The notes beneath the pieces are model-generated. The model made no database searches. It was not told the DNA's origin and was given only the letters and a program-made list of their open reading frames with translations. This document shows, one piece after another, positions 1-6,488 of a DNA stretch of 7,890 bases (its first letter is position 1; each line of letters opens with the position of its first letter). The stretch covers positions 1 to 7,890 of the forward strand of contig JAJYSQ010000055.1 in NCBI GenBank assembly GCA_021793495.1, read 5' to 3'. The stretch comes from Actinomycetes bacterium. GTDB lineage: Bacteria > Actinomycetota > Actinomycetes > JAJYSQ01. The position numbers and the translations under genes are program-made.

Positions 1-749
1 CGGGCCGCAGCATCCAGTTGCAGGGTGGTCAGCACCGGGCGCGACCTCATCCCCGGGACCCGTGAACGGATGCGCACCGGGCGCGAGAAGTCCAGCACCG
101 GCCAGCCACGAGATGCGGCCTCGCGTCGCAGCGCGCGATCCGGGTTCACCGCATACGGATGCCCGACCGCTTCCAGCATCGGCAGGTCGGTGACGGAGTC
201 GCTGTAACCGAAGCAGTCCGCCAGGACGTACCCGTGCTGGGCGGCCAGCCGCGTCACCGCGTCCGCCTTGCCCTGGCCGTACGCATAGAAGTCGATCTCC
301 CCGGTGTACCGCCCGTCGGCCACAGCCATCCGGGTCGCCACGATCTCGTCGGCGCCGAGCATCCGCCCGATCGGGTCCACCACCTCGACCCCGGAGGTGG
401 AGACGATGACCACGTGGTGCCCGGCGGCGTGGTGCTCCTCGATGAGGGCGACCGCCTCGTCGTACACCAACGGGTCGATGAGCTCGTGCAAGGCCTCGGC
501 CACGATCTGTCGTACCTGAGCGACGTCCCAGTCCTTGACCAGGCTGGACAGCGAGACCCGCAGCTGCTCCATGCGATCGTGGTCGGCCCCGCCGAACAGG
601 TAGACGAACTGCGCATAGGCGCTCTTCAGCAGGGCGGAGCGGCTGAGCAGCCCGCCACGGTAGAACGGTCGGCTGAACGCCAGCGTGCTGGACCGGGCGA
701 TGATCGTCTTGTCCAGGTCGAAGAACGCGGCGATGCGCGGGCTGTCCAC
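1..749 (-). CDS. HAD-IB family hydrolase (SerB-like phosphatase), 3' end cut by window
   Basis: The frame is open from a GTG at 749 down to the window edge: 249 residues, with the C-terminus missing. HAD motif I is DLDKT at residues 11-15, where the two aspartates are the nucleophile and the general acid/base. A motif II-like VIVSTSG lies at 114-120, and the motif III lysine is probably K161 in GQGKADAV. Motif IV is GYSDSVTDLPML at 181-192, with the Mg-binding acidic residues. Residues about 20-105 form the helical cap typical of the phosphoserine phosphatase-like IB subclass. Substrate is unknown; a small phosphomonoester is likely, and I would not call it SerB. It is divergent from ssd, as Rv3661 is from Rv3660c in M. 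tuberculosis. No in-frame ATG lies just upstream and no Shine-Dalgarno is visible before the GTG, so the start is inferred from motif I lying close to the N-terminus, as usual in this family. Confidence 0.93.
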   Translation of the reverse strand, partial: MDSPRIAAFFDLDKTIIARSSTLAFSRPFYRGGLLSRSALLKSAYAQFVYLFGGADHDRMEQLRVSLSSLVKDWDVAQVRQIVAEALHELIDPLVYDEAVALIEEHHAAGHHVVIVSTSGVEVVDPIGRMLGADEIVATRMAVADGRYTGEIDFYAYGQGKADAVTRLAAQHGYVLADCFGYSDSVTDLPMLEAVGHPYAVNPDRALRREAASRGWPVLDFSRPVRIRSRVPGMRSRPVLTTLQLDAAA

Positions 750-806
750 GAGGCGAGCATGCCACGGCGGCGGCCGGGTGCACTGGAGCGCGACAGCCCG
801 CGGGCG

Positions 807-838
807 ACGACCCTAAGGGGTCGTTAAGAATTGGTCAG
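807..838 (-). promoter_or_regulatory. Candidate promoter of the HAD gene with overlapping inverted repeat
   Basis: Read on the minus strand, CTGACC (838-833) and TAGGGT (815-810) are separated by 17 nt. This is a reasonable -35/-10 pair (4 of 6 matches to TTGACA, and a TANNNT -10), predicting a transcript start near 803 and a leader of about 54 nt. The -10 lies inside a perfect inverted repeat with arms ACGACCC (807-813) and GGGTCGT (818-824) and a 4-nt centre, which could be an operator. The stretch around 821-858 is the most AT-rich of this intergenic region. The promoter assignment is inference; only the repeat is directly visible. Confidence 0.4.
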
Positions 839-910
839 GATTGCTGTGTCGTGTTTGCAGGGTCCCCTGGCCAGGTACACCATGGATGCGCGGGCTTGCC
901 CGCTCTGCGG

Positions 911-978
911 GCCCGGTCTACCCCCCCAGACCGGCACCCGTGACAGCCCCCGCTCTCCCCCCCAGCGGGGGCTGTCGT
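911..978 (+). ncRNA. 6C small RNA (B11-type), two C-loop hairpins
   Basis: There are two consecutive hairpins. The first has arms CCGGTCT (913-919) and AGACCGG (928-934) closing a loop of A plus seven C. The second has a perfect 13-bp stem, GACAGCCCCCGCT (942-954) with AGCGGGGGCTGTC (964-976), closing a 9-nt loop that ends in seven C. Two stem-loops each with six or more loop cytosines define the actinobacterial 6C RNA family. The M. tuberculosis member B11 also lies between ssd (Rv3660c) and the HAD gene (Rv3661) and is transcribed in the ssd direction. The C runs on the plus strand fix the same orientation here. The second hairpin probably also ends transcription, although no clear U run follows. 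The transcript likely starts upstream, around 885-890, which would give roughly 90 nt. A weak TTGCAG (855-860), 17 nt, CACCAT (878-883) could be its promoter. The C-rich loops are reported to pair with G-rich sites in target mRNAs. Confidence 0.85.
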
Positions 979-1098
979 ATGTCTGCCCCGGACCGCGAGC
1001 CCGCGGTGGTCGTACACAGCCGGCGCCGATGCCGCGACGAGTCCCCAGCCCGCGAGTTGCGACACGCCGATGTCTGGCTGGCGACCAGAGTCCTGCAC

Positions 1099-2331
1099 AT
1101 GACGGCATGGACTTCTCCCACCCCCGGGCACACCCTGCTCCGGCCGCTCGTCCTCACCGCCGACCTCGACCTGCTGGAGGACCTGCTCCGGCTTGCCGCC
1201 GCCGCCGGGGTCGAGCCGGAGGTCGTCGCCGACCCGGGAGCGGCCCTGCGCAGCTGGGACCGGGCTGACCTGGTCCTGGTCGGCAACGACCAGGCGGGAC
1301 CGGTCGCCCGCCTGGCTTCGTCCGCGCGCCTGCACGCGACGACGCAGGCGCGCCGGACGCCGGGTGCAGGGGTGCGCAGCGCAGGGGTGACGGCGAACCG
1401 TGGAGAGCCGCCCGTGGTGGTCGTCGTCAGCTCCTCAGGTCAAACCGGCGGGGACCCATCGGCAGGCGACATCCAGGGCGGTCTCGGCCCTGACGCCGAC
1501 GTGTGGCGGCACGCGGTGAGCCTGGGGGCGGCGCACGTGGTGTTTCTCCCGCAAGCGGAGGGGTGGCTGATCGACCTGCTGGCGAGCCGGGCCGACGGGC
1601 GGGCCGAGGCTCCGGTCGTCGGGGTGCTCGGAGGCCGCGGTGGGGCCGGAGCCACCAGCCTGGCCGTGGCCTTGGCGATCACTGCGAGCCGACGGGGGTG
1701 TCGGTCCGTGCTGATCGACGCCGACCCCCTCGGCGGTGGGATCGACCTCGCCCTGGGCAGCGAGGACTGTCCGGGTGCCCGATGGCCTGATCTGGCCGAG
1801 GCATCGGGTCGGTTGCGCGGTGTCGAGCTGACCACGGCGCTGCTCGAGGTGCCCGGGTTGACGGGCACCACGGTGCTCTCCTGGGACCGCGGAGACCTGC
1901 TCGAGGTGCCTGAGGCAGCGATGCGCTCGGTGCTCGATGCTGCTTGTCGAGCATCCGACCTGGTCGTCCTCGACCTTCCGAGGCACGTCGATGGGGCAGC
2001 CCGATGGGCGGTACGACGATCCAGCCTCGTGCTCCTGGTGGTCCCGGCCGACGTGCGGTCGGTCGCCTCGTCTGCTCGGGTGGCGGCGTCATTGGCACCC
2101 GATGCGCGCGACCTTCGGGTGGTCGTCCGGGGCCCGGCCCCGGCTGGACTGGCCGCGTCCCACATCGCCGAGAGCCTCGACCTGTCGCTGATGGTGTCCA
2201 TGAGGGCTGAGCCGGGGCTGGGCGCTGCCCTCGACCGCGGGGACCCGCCGGCTCGTCGTCGGCTCGGCCCGCTGGCCCGGGCTGCCGCCGCCATCCTCGA
2301 CACGGTGGACGAGCAGTGCCGGGCGGGGTGA
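1099..2331 (+). CDS. ssd: Septum-site-determining-protein-like Ssd (TadZ/CpaE-type MinD-family ATPase homologue)
   Basis: The product has 410 residues. The N-terminal part (about 15-75) is the receiver-like segment of the family. The P-loop region is GVLGGRGGAGATSLA at 175-189: the glycines are present, but the canonical KGGxGKT lysines are replaced (GRGGAGATS), as in other Ssd/Rv3660c-like proteins. A MinD-type DADPLGGGIDLALG follows at 207-220, and a Walker B-like LVVLDLPR at 288-295. It probably acts as the TadZ/CpaE-like positioning factor for the pilus machine; the name Ssd comes from a septation effect of the mycobacterial homologue. A less conserved, basic and glycine-rich stretch at about 78-133 separates the two parts. 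I chose ATG 1099 because family similarity begins just after it. The frame is open upstream (TTG 841, ATG 979), but those starts would run into or directly abut the 6C RNA. It overlaps tadA at its 3' end. Confidence 0.92.
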   Translation: MTAWTSPTPGHTLLRPLVLTADLDLLEDLLRLAAAAGVEPEVVADPGAALRSWDRADLVLVGNDQAGPVARLASSARLHATTQARRTPGAGVRSAGVTANRGEPPVVVVVSSSGQTGGDPSAGDIQGGLGPDADVWRHAVSLGAAHVVFLPQAEGWLIDLLASRADGRAEAPVVGVLGGRGGAGATSLAVALAITASRRGCRSVLIDADPLGGGIDLALGSEDCPGARWPDLAEASGRLRGVELTTALLEVPGLTGTTVLSWDRGDLLEVPEAAMRSVLDAACRASDLVVLDLPRHVDGAARWAVRRSSLVLLVVPADVRSVASSARVAASLAPDARDLRVVVRGPAPAGLAASHIAESLDLSLMVSMRAEPGLGAALDRGDPPARRRLGPLARAAAAILDTVDEQCRAG

Positions 2332-3506
2332 ACCCGGAGCTGCCGTGCCGTCCGGTGGACCCGATGCTGCTCGGCCGAGTGCGCCAGTACCTCGCCGACG
2401 GGCAGCGACCGCCTACCGCGTCGCGAGTGGCTGCCGCGCTGCGCGCCGAAGGATCGGTGCTGGGGTCCGCCGCCATCCTCGACCTGGTGGCCGCGATGCG
2501 GGCCGAGCTGGTGGGCGTCGGGCCGCTCCAACCGTTGCTGGCTGACGAGACGGTCACCGACATCCTGGTCAACGGTCCGAGCGAGGTCTGGGTGGACCGG
2601 GGTGAGGGGCTGCGTCTTGCGCCCGTCACCTTCGCCGACGAAGCAGCCATCCACAGCCTGGCCCAGCGGCTGGCACTGGCTGCAGGTCGGCGTCTGGACC
2701 TGGCCAGTCCCTTCGTGGACGCACGGCTGCCGGGAGGGGTACGCCTGCATGCCGTTGTTCCGCCGATCAGCCCTGCGGGGACCTGTCTGTCCTTGCGGGT
2801 GCGCAGACGCCGACCCTTCACCCTGGACCAGCTCGTGCGGGCCGGCACGCTGTCGGTCAGCCTGGCGGCGACCGTGTCCGCGGTGGTGGCCTCCCGCCGA
2901 TCCCTGCTGGTGACCGGCGGAACCGGCACCGGCAAGACCACGGTGCTCGCGACCGTGCTCGGACTGGTCGACCCCGTGGAACGCATCATCATCATCGAGG
3001 AGTCCGGTGAGCTCGCCCCGGCCCACCCCCACGTGATCCGGCTGGAGGCTCGGCCGCCCAACGTGGAAGGACAAGGGGCGATCACGCTACGGGACCTGGT
3101 CCGGCAGGCGTTGCGGATGCGACCGGACCGCCTCGTGGTCGGTGAGGTCCGCGGAGCCGAGGTCGCTGACCTGCTGGCCGCGTTGAACACTGGCCATGAC
3201 GGCGGTGCGGCCACGCTGCACGCCAACGAGGTCGTCGATGTCGCTGCCCGGCTCGAGGCGTTGGGGGCGATGGCGGGCCTCGATCCGCTCTCCTTGGCCA
3301 GCCAGGCCAGTGCCGGTGTCGACGTGGTCGTGCACCTCGCTCGGTCCCCGGCCGGTCCACGGCGGCTGCAGGCGCTGGGTGTGACGGGCCGGGGTGCCGA
3401 CGGGCGCCTGACGGTCACCGTCGCGCTCGACGTGGGACCAGACGGTGAGCCCCGGCCCGGGCCGGGGCTGCTCAGGCTCGAGCACCTGCTCGCCGAGCGC
3501 CAGTGA
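2316..3506 (+). CDS. tadA: TadA/CpaF family type II/IV secretion ATPase
   Basis: This is the hexameric cytoplasmic ATPase that drives pilin polymerisation and secretion. It has 396 residues from GTG 2316. The N-terminal helical domain includes LVGVGPLQPLLADETVTDI at 65-83, a typical TadA segment, and FVDARLPGGVRLHAV at 133-147. Walker A is GGTGTGKTT at 201-209. The Asp box is IIIIEESGEL at 224-233, Walker B is RPDRLVVGEVRGAE at 269-282, and the His box is TGHDGGAATLHAN at 292-304. All catalytic elements are intact. It overlaps the ssd stop. A second GTG at 2328 would give a 4-nt GTGA overlap with ssd and a product four residues shorter, and the sequence does not decide between them. It overlaps tadB by 4 nt, so translation is probably coupled. 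Confidence 0.96.
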   Translation: MPGGVNPELPCRPVDPMLLGRVRQYLADGQRPPTASRVAAALRAEGSVLGSAAILDLVAAMRAELVGVGPLQPLLADETVTDILVNGPSEVWVDRGEGLRLAPVTFADEAAIHSLAQRLALAAGRRLDLASPFVDARLPGGVRLHAVVPPISPAGTCLSLRVRRRRPFTLDQLVRAGTLSVSLAATVSAVVASRRSLLVTGGTGTGKTTVLATVLGLVDPVERIIIIEESGELAPAHPHVIRLEARPPNVEGQGAITLRDLVRQALRMRPDRLVVGEVRGAEVADLLAALNTGHDGGAATLHANEVVDVAARLEALGAMAGLDPLSLASQASAGVDVVVHLARSPAGPRRLQALGVTGRGADGRLTVTVALDVGPDGEPRPGPGLLRLEHLLAERQ

Positions 3507-4348
3507 TCACCGTCGTGCTGCTCGCCGCGGCTGCCGGGGTCCTGCTCGGCGTGCCGCGCCCGATCGTGGACGCTCCGGCGGAGCGGGCTGCCGTGGCCGA
3601 CCCGGTGCGATCCGCACCGGGGGCGGCGCACGTCTGGGCGAGGCTCGCCGACGTGCCTGGCCGACGAGCGACGGCGATCGTGCTGGGGCTGGTGCTGGTG
3701 GTCGCCCCGGCGATGGGCGGGCTCACTCGCTCGGCGGTCCCGGTCGTGCTCGCCCCAGCCGCGGGCGCCCTGGTGCTGCACCGGCTGCACCGCCGGAACC
3801 GGCAGCTCCTGCTGGCACGACGCCGGGCCGAGACGGTCGTCGGGCTGCGTGTGCTGGCCTCGATGCTGCGCAGCGGGGCCGGTCCGGGGGCTGCTCTGGC
3901 AGAGGTGGCACGTCGCATCCCGCCGCTCGACCCGGCGACCCTGACCGTGATGGCGGGCGGGGATCCATGCCCGGCGCTGTACTCCGCGGGTGACCAGCCG
4001 GGCTACGAGGGGCTCGCCGCTCTCGCAGCGTGCTGGCAGGTCTCCCGCGAGACCGGTGCCCACCTGTCGGTGGCCGTCGAGGGCGCGGCCACCGCGGTGG
4101 CCGCCTCGGCTGCGGCCTTGGCGGAGGTCGACGTCGAGCTGTCCGGCCCCCGTGCGAGCGCCCGCCTGCTGGCGGTCCTGCCGTTGGGCGGACTCGTCCT
4201 GGGCCAGATGCTCGGTGCCGAGCCGCTGGACCTGCTGCTGCACTCCGGGTTCGGCCAGGGCGCGGCGCTGGCGGCGCTCGTGCTGGCTTGGTCCGGGTAT
4301 GCCTGGACCGAGGCGCTGGTCAGCCGTGTGGGACGGCTGGCTCGGTGA
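3503..4348 (+). CDS. tadB: TadB-like type II secretion system F domain protein
   Basis: This is one half of the inner-membrane platform of the Tad machine. It has 281 residues from GTG 3503, which overlaps the tadA stop in a GTGA. There is an N-terminal hydrophobic segment at 2-17 and a pair at about 57-71 and 76-92. A cytoplasmic T2SF domain follows, running from about 107 (VVGLRVLASMLRSGAGPGAAL, roughly 112-132) to about 220, with the typical GYEGLAALAACWQVSRETG at 167-185. C-terminal membrane segments lie at about 222-240 and 253-268. The layout and position between tadA and tadC match actinobacterial tad loci (Rv3658c-like). The N-terminal third is poorly conserved and rich in alanine and arginine. 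The assignment to TadB rather than TadC rests on gene order and domain architecture. Confidence 0.94.
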   Translation: MITVVLLAAAAGVLLGVPRPIVDAPAERAAVADPVRSAPGAAHVWARLADVPGRRATAIVLGLVLVVAPAMGGLTRSAVPVVLAPAAGALVLHRLHRRNRQLLLARRRAETVVGLRVLASMLRSGAGPGAALAEVARRIPPLDPATLTVMAGGDPCPALYSAGDQPGYEGLAALAACWQVSRETGAHLSVAVEGAATAVAASAAALAEVDVELSGPRASARLLAVLPLGGLVLGQMLGAEPLDLLLHSGFGQGAALAALVLAWSGYAWTEALVSRVGRLAR

Positions 4349-5145
4349 GTGCCCTTCCCGGTGGACCGGTCGCCGGCCTCCTGCTCCTGCTGAGCGGCCT
4401 CGTGGTGACGATGGGGCGGCGCGTGCCCTCCGGGGGACGTCGTGCCGCCGGAAGGCCACCGGTGGAGCCGATGTCGCCGACCGGTGGGCGGGGCGATCGC
4501 CACCCTGGGCGTGGGTACCCCAAGCCTTCGGCGGCGAGCCATCGAGGTCGGGGCGTCGTGCTGGCCGCGGTGGCCGTCACGATCGGGCTGGTGACGCTCC
4601 CGGGTCTGGCGGGGCTGGTGGTCGGCGTGCTGGTGACGCTCGCGCTGCTCGGGTGGCGACGGCAGCGGCAATCGACGGGTGCGGCTGCTCGCCGCCCGCC
4701 TCCGGTCCACCTGCCGCTGACGATCGACCTGCTTGCCGGCTGCATCGAGGCCGGAGCCGACCCGGTGGCCGCACTGGCGGTCGTCGCACGGGTGGCCGGT
4801 CGGGGGCTCGGGGAGACTCTTGCTGCGGTAGCCACCACCATCAGCCTTGGTTCAGACCCGGTGGACACGTGGAACCAGCTGGCCGACGATCCCGACCTGG
4901 CCGCGTTGGCCCGAGCCATGTCTGCGGCCCACGTCTCGGGCGGCTCCCCGGTGCTGCCGCTGCGGTGGTCGGCGCAACAGGCGCGTTCCTCGCGGCATGA
5001 CGCACTGTCCTCGGCCGCCCGCCGTGCCGGGGTGGCCATGGTCGGGCCTCTGGTCCTGTGCTTCCTGCCGGCCTTCGTGCTCCTGGGAGTGGTCCCGGTC
5101 GTCGTGGACCTGGCTCAGGCCGGCATCGGGGGAGTACCGGGGTGA
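4345..5145 (+). CDS. tadC: TadC-like type II secretion system F domain protein
   Basis: This is the second T2SF platform protein, 266 residues from GTG 4345, which overlaps the tadB stop by 4 nt. A hydrophobic segment at 9-23 is followed by a basic Gly/Arg/Pro-rich low-complexity linker (about 24-70). Membrane segments then lie at about 71-85 and 87-103. The T2SF domain runs from about 122 to 235 (PLTIDLLAGCIEAGADPVAAL at about 124-144, and AMSAAHVSGGSPVLPLRWSA at about 191-210), with a C-terminal membrane segment at 234-256. The frame is open far upstream inside tadB. I rejected those starts because the GTGA overlap is the junction type used through this operon and the upstream translation is out-of-frame tadB. 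It is the last gene before the only real gap of the cluster. Confidence 0.93.
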   Translation: MSALPGGPVAGLLLLLSGLVVTMGRRVPSGGRRAAGRPPVEPMSPTGGRGDRHPGRGYPKPSAASHRGRGVVLAAVAVTIGLVTLPGLAGLVVGVLVTLALLGWRRQRQSTGAAARRPPPVHLPLTIDLLAGCIEAGADPVAALAVVARVAGRGLGETLAAVATTISLGSDPVDTWNQLADDPDLAALARAMSAAHVSGGSPVLPLRWSAQQARSSRHDALSSAARRAGVAMVGPLVLCFLPAFVLLGVVPVVVDLAQAGIGGVPG

Positions 5146-5304
5146 GCCCCCGGGTGAAGGCCGTGCACATCCGGATGTCTCGCCCGACCCTGTCCCCACA
5201 TGCCGCACGCGGGGGACCACGAGGGGTCCGGCGGGGTCACCGTGGGCGAAGTCGGACCGCTCGCGACACCGCACCGACAGCGGTCCCGGACCCCAGGAGA
5301 ACCC
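5146..5304 (+). promoter_or_regulatory. Leader between tadC and the pilin gene, with inverted repeat and RBS
   Basis: These 159 nt are the only real gap in an otherwise overlapping operon. They contain a perfect 8-bp inverted repeat, GGACCGCT (5254-5261) and AGCGGTCC (5279-5286), with a 17-nt loop that ends 8 nt before the Shine-Dalgarno AGGAGA (5295-5300). A smaller one, GGACC (5214-5218) with GGTCC (5225-5229), lies upstream. I see no convincing -10/-35 pair. A structured spacer with its own strong RBS fits separate control or mRNA processing of the abundant pilin, but that is inference. Confidence 0.45.
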
Positions 5305-5562
5305 ATGATCCATCCGACGACCCACCCGACCTGCCCCGGTGCCATGACGCACCCTCGCCGAGGCACCGCCGTGTCCGCCCGCCTGCGTCGCACTCTCGGT
5401 CGCGGGTCCCGTGAGGAGTCCGGCATGACATCTGCTGAGTACGCCGTGGGCACCCTGGCGGCCTGCGCGTTCGCGGGCGTGCTGTACAAGGTGGTCAGCA
5501 GCGACACCGTGGCAGGCATGCTGACGGACATCGTCCAACGGGCACTTCAGGCCGTGCCGTGA
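5305..5562 (+). CDS. DUF4244 Flp-like prepilin
   Basis: This is a small protein of 85 residues, probably the major pilin of the Tad apparatus (Rv3656c-like). ATG 5305 is preceded by AGGAGA at 5295-5300, the best RBS of the cluster. A hydrophilic, basic leader of 40 residues ends in REESG. The core MTSAEYAVGTLAACAFAGVL (41-60) has the class III (Flp) prepilin pattern: cleavage after G40, glutamate at +5 (E45), tyrosine at +6 (Y46), then one hydrophobic helix to about 64. Cleavage would leave a 45-residue mature pilin, in the Flp size range. The open frame extends upstream to ATG 5200, but that start has no RBS as good as this one. It overlaps tadE by 4 nt. A TadV/CpaA peptidase would be needed for maturation and is not in the window. 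The leader is unusually long compared with classical Flp. Confidence 0.9.
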   Translation: MIHPTTHPTCPGAMTHPRRGTAVSARLRRTLGRGSREESGMTSAEYAVGTLAACAFAGVLYKVVSSDTVAGMLTDIVQRALQAVP

Positions 5563-6026
5563 CCACCACGGTGAGGCAGACGTCCACGCCGCGCACCCGG
5601 TGGTTCGGCGACGACCGTGGCATGGTCACCGCAGAGACCGCCCTGGTCCTGCCGGTCATCCTGCTGGTGTTCGCCGCCGTGCTGTGGGGCGTCACGGTGG
5701 CGAGCGCCCAGCTGGCCGTGGTCGATGCCGCCCGGCTGGCCGCCCGGGCCGTCGCCCGGGGCGATGACCCGGCGCAGGTGCGCCAGCTCGTTGCCCGAGC
5801 AGGTCCTCCGGGCGCGGCGATCGCTGTCGAGCAGGAAGGCCCAGGTGCCGACGCCTTGCTCCGGGTCCAGGTGTCGGCTCGGGTTCGGGCCGCGGGGCGC
5901 ATCGGAGGGTGGCTGCCGGTGCTGGCCCTCACGGCCACAGCGGTCACCCAGCGGGAGCCGGTAGGCCTGGGCGCGCCGACGTCCGGTGTGGAGCCGGGCC
6001 CGATGACCCCGGAACAGCTCCGGTGA
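5559..6026 (+). CDS. tadE: TadE family pseudopilin
   Basis: The product has 155 residues from GTG 5559, which overlaps the pilin stop in a GTGA; an AGG lies a few bases upstream. The N-terminus has a prepilin-like junction [16 protein letters not shown] with glutamate at +5 (G21, M22, E26), then a hydrophobic helix to about 48, the TadE signature (a short tail, then one N-terminal membrane segment). The rest is predicted to lie outside the membrane. It includes [21 protein letters not shown] (about 57-77), typical of actinobacterial TadE, and a C-terminal Pro/Gly-rich tail. TadE proteins are minor pilins processed by the prepilin peptidase. It sits between the pilin and a second TadE-like gene, as Rv3655c does in M. 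tuberculosis. Confidence 0.92.
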   Translation: MTTTVRQTSTPRTRWFGDDRGMVTAETALVLPVILLVFAAVLWGVTVASAQLAVVDAARLAARAVARGDDPAQVRQLVARAGPPGAAIAVEQEGPGADALLRVQVSARVRAAGRIGGWLPVLALTATAVTQREPVGLGAPTSGVEPGPMTPEQLR

Positions 6027-6442
6027 TGGCGGCCCGGACCGCAGGTCTCGGGCTCGGCCCCTGTCTCGGGCTCGGCCACGGGTGTGGAGCGCACCGAGCC
6101 TGTGGGGACCGTGGTTCGGCAAGCCTCTGGGTCCTCGCGTTCGCCACCGCTGTGCTGTTCGTCGGTGTCGCCGGGTTGGGGATGGCCGTGGTGCTCGTGG
6201 ACCGGGTCCGGGCGGCGAGTGCCGCGGACCTGGCGGCTCTCAGCGCCGCAGCGGTGCTCGATGCCGGCCCGGCTGTGGTCTGCGCCCGAGCCGGGGCGGT
6301 GAGCCGGGCCAACGGCGCGCAGCTGCTCGAGTGCCTGGTGCTGCCCGGTCCGTCCGCTCAGGTTCTGGTGGGGGTCGAGCTGCCGGGGGCTCTGAGGCGC
6401 CTGGGGCCGGTTCTCGGCCGGGCCCGAGCGGGTCCCGCATGA
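6026..6442 (+). CDS. Rv3654c-type TadE-like protein (helicase/secretion neighbourhood family)
   Basis: The product has 138 residues. ATG 6026 shares one base with the tadE stop (TGATG), and the upstream open frame is an out-of-frame reading of tadE. Residues 1-27 form a glycine-rich leader with cysteines at 13, 20 and 26. It is followed by [11 protein letters not shown] (28-38) and a hydrophobic helix to about 58, then [15 protein letters not shown] (61-75). Two cysteines at 86 and 103 flank [12 protein letters not shown], as in the Rv3654c family, and probably form a disulphide outside the membrane. The glycine before SASL resembles a prepilin cleavage site, but the glutamate at +5 is replaced by tryptophan (W35), so processing is uncertain. 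It is probably a minor pilin-like component and the last gene of the tad operon. Confidence 0.85.
   Translation: MAARTAGLGLGPCLGLGHGCGAHRACGDRGSASLWVLAFATAVLFVGVAGLGMAVVLVDRVRAASAADLAALSAAAVLDAGPAVVCARAGAVSRANGAQLLECLVLPGPSAQVLVGVELPGALRRLGPVLGRARAGPA
6045..6077 (+). repeat. 15-nt direct repeat in the leader of the TadE-like gene
   Basis: GTCTCGGGCTCGGCC occurs at 6045-6059 and again at 6063-6077, an 18-nt period. It encodes two LGLG blocks in the N-terminal leader of the TadE-like protein. It looks like a small in-frame duplication of six codons, outside the conserved domain. Confidence 0.85.
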
Positions 6443-6488
6443 TGGTGGCAGGTCGCGAGAGAGCAAGGGATCGAATCGTAGCCACTGC

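Noticed and set aside
942..976. The strong GC hairpin read simply as an intrinsic terminator.
   Set aside because: No gene ends before it on either strand, no U run follows, and its C7 loop together with the first hairpin fits the 6C RNA. It may still terminate that RNA.
841..1098. An 86-codon N-terminal extension of ssd (TTG 841, or the shorter one from ATG 979).
   Set aside because: From TTG 841 it would run through the 6C RNA hairpins, and from ATG 979 it would abut them. It encodes no family-like sequence; ATG 1099 gives the expected N-terminus.
1679..4459. A 926-codon open frame on the minus strand, antisense to ssd, tadA and tadB.
   Set aside because: The plus strand carries full-length proteins with intact motifs over the same bases. 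The antisense product is a low-complexity Arg/Pro/Ser/Ala sequence, a common artefact of very high third-position GC.
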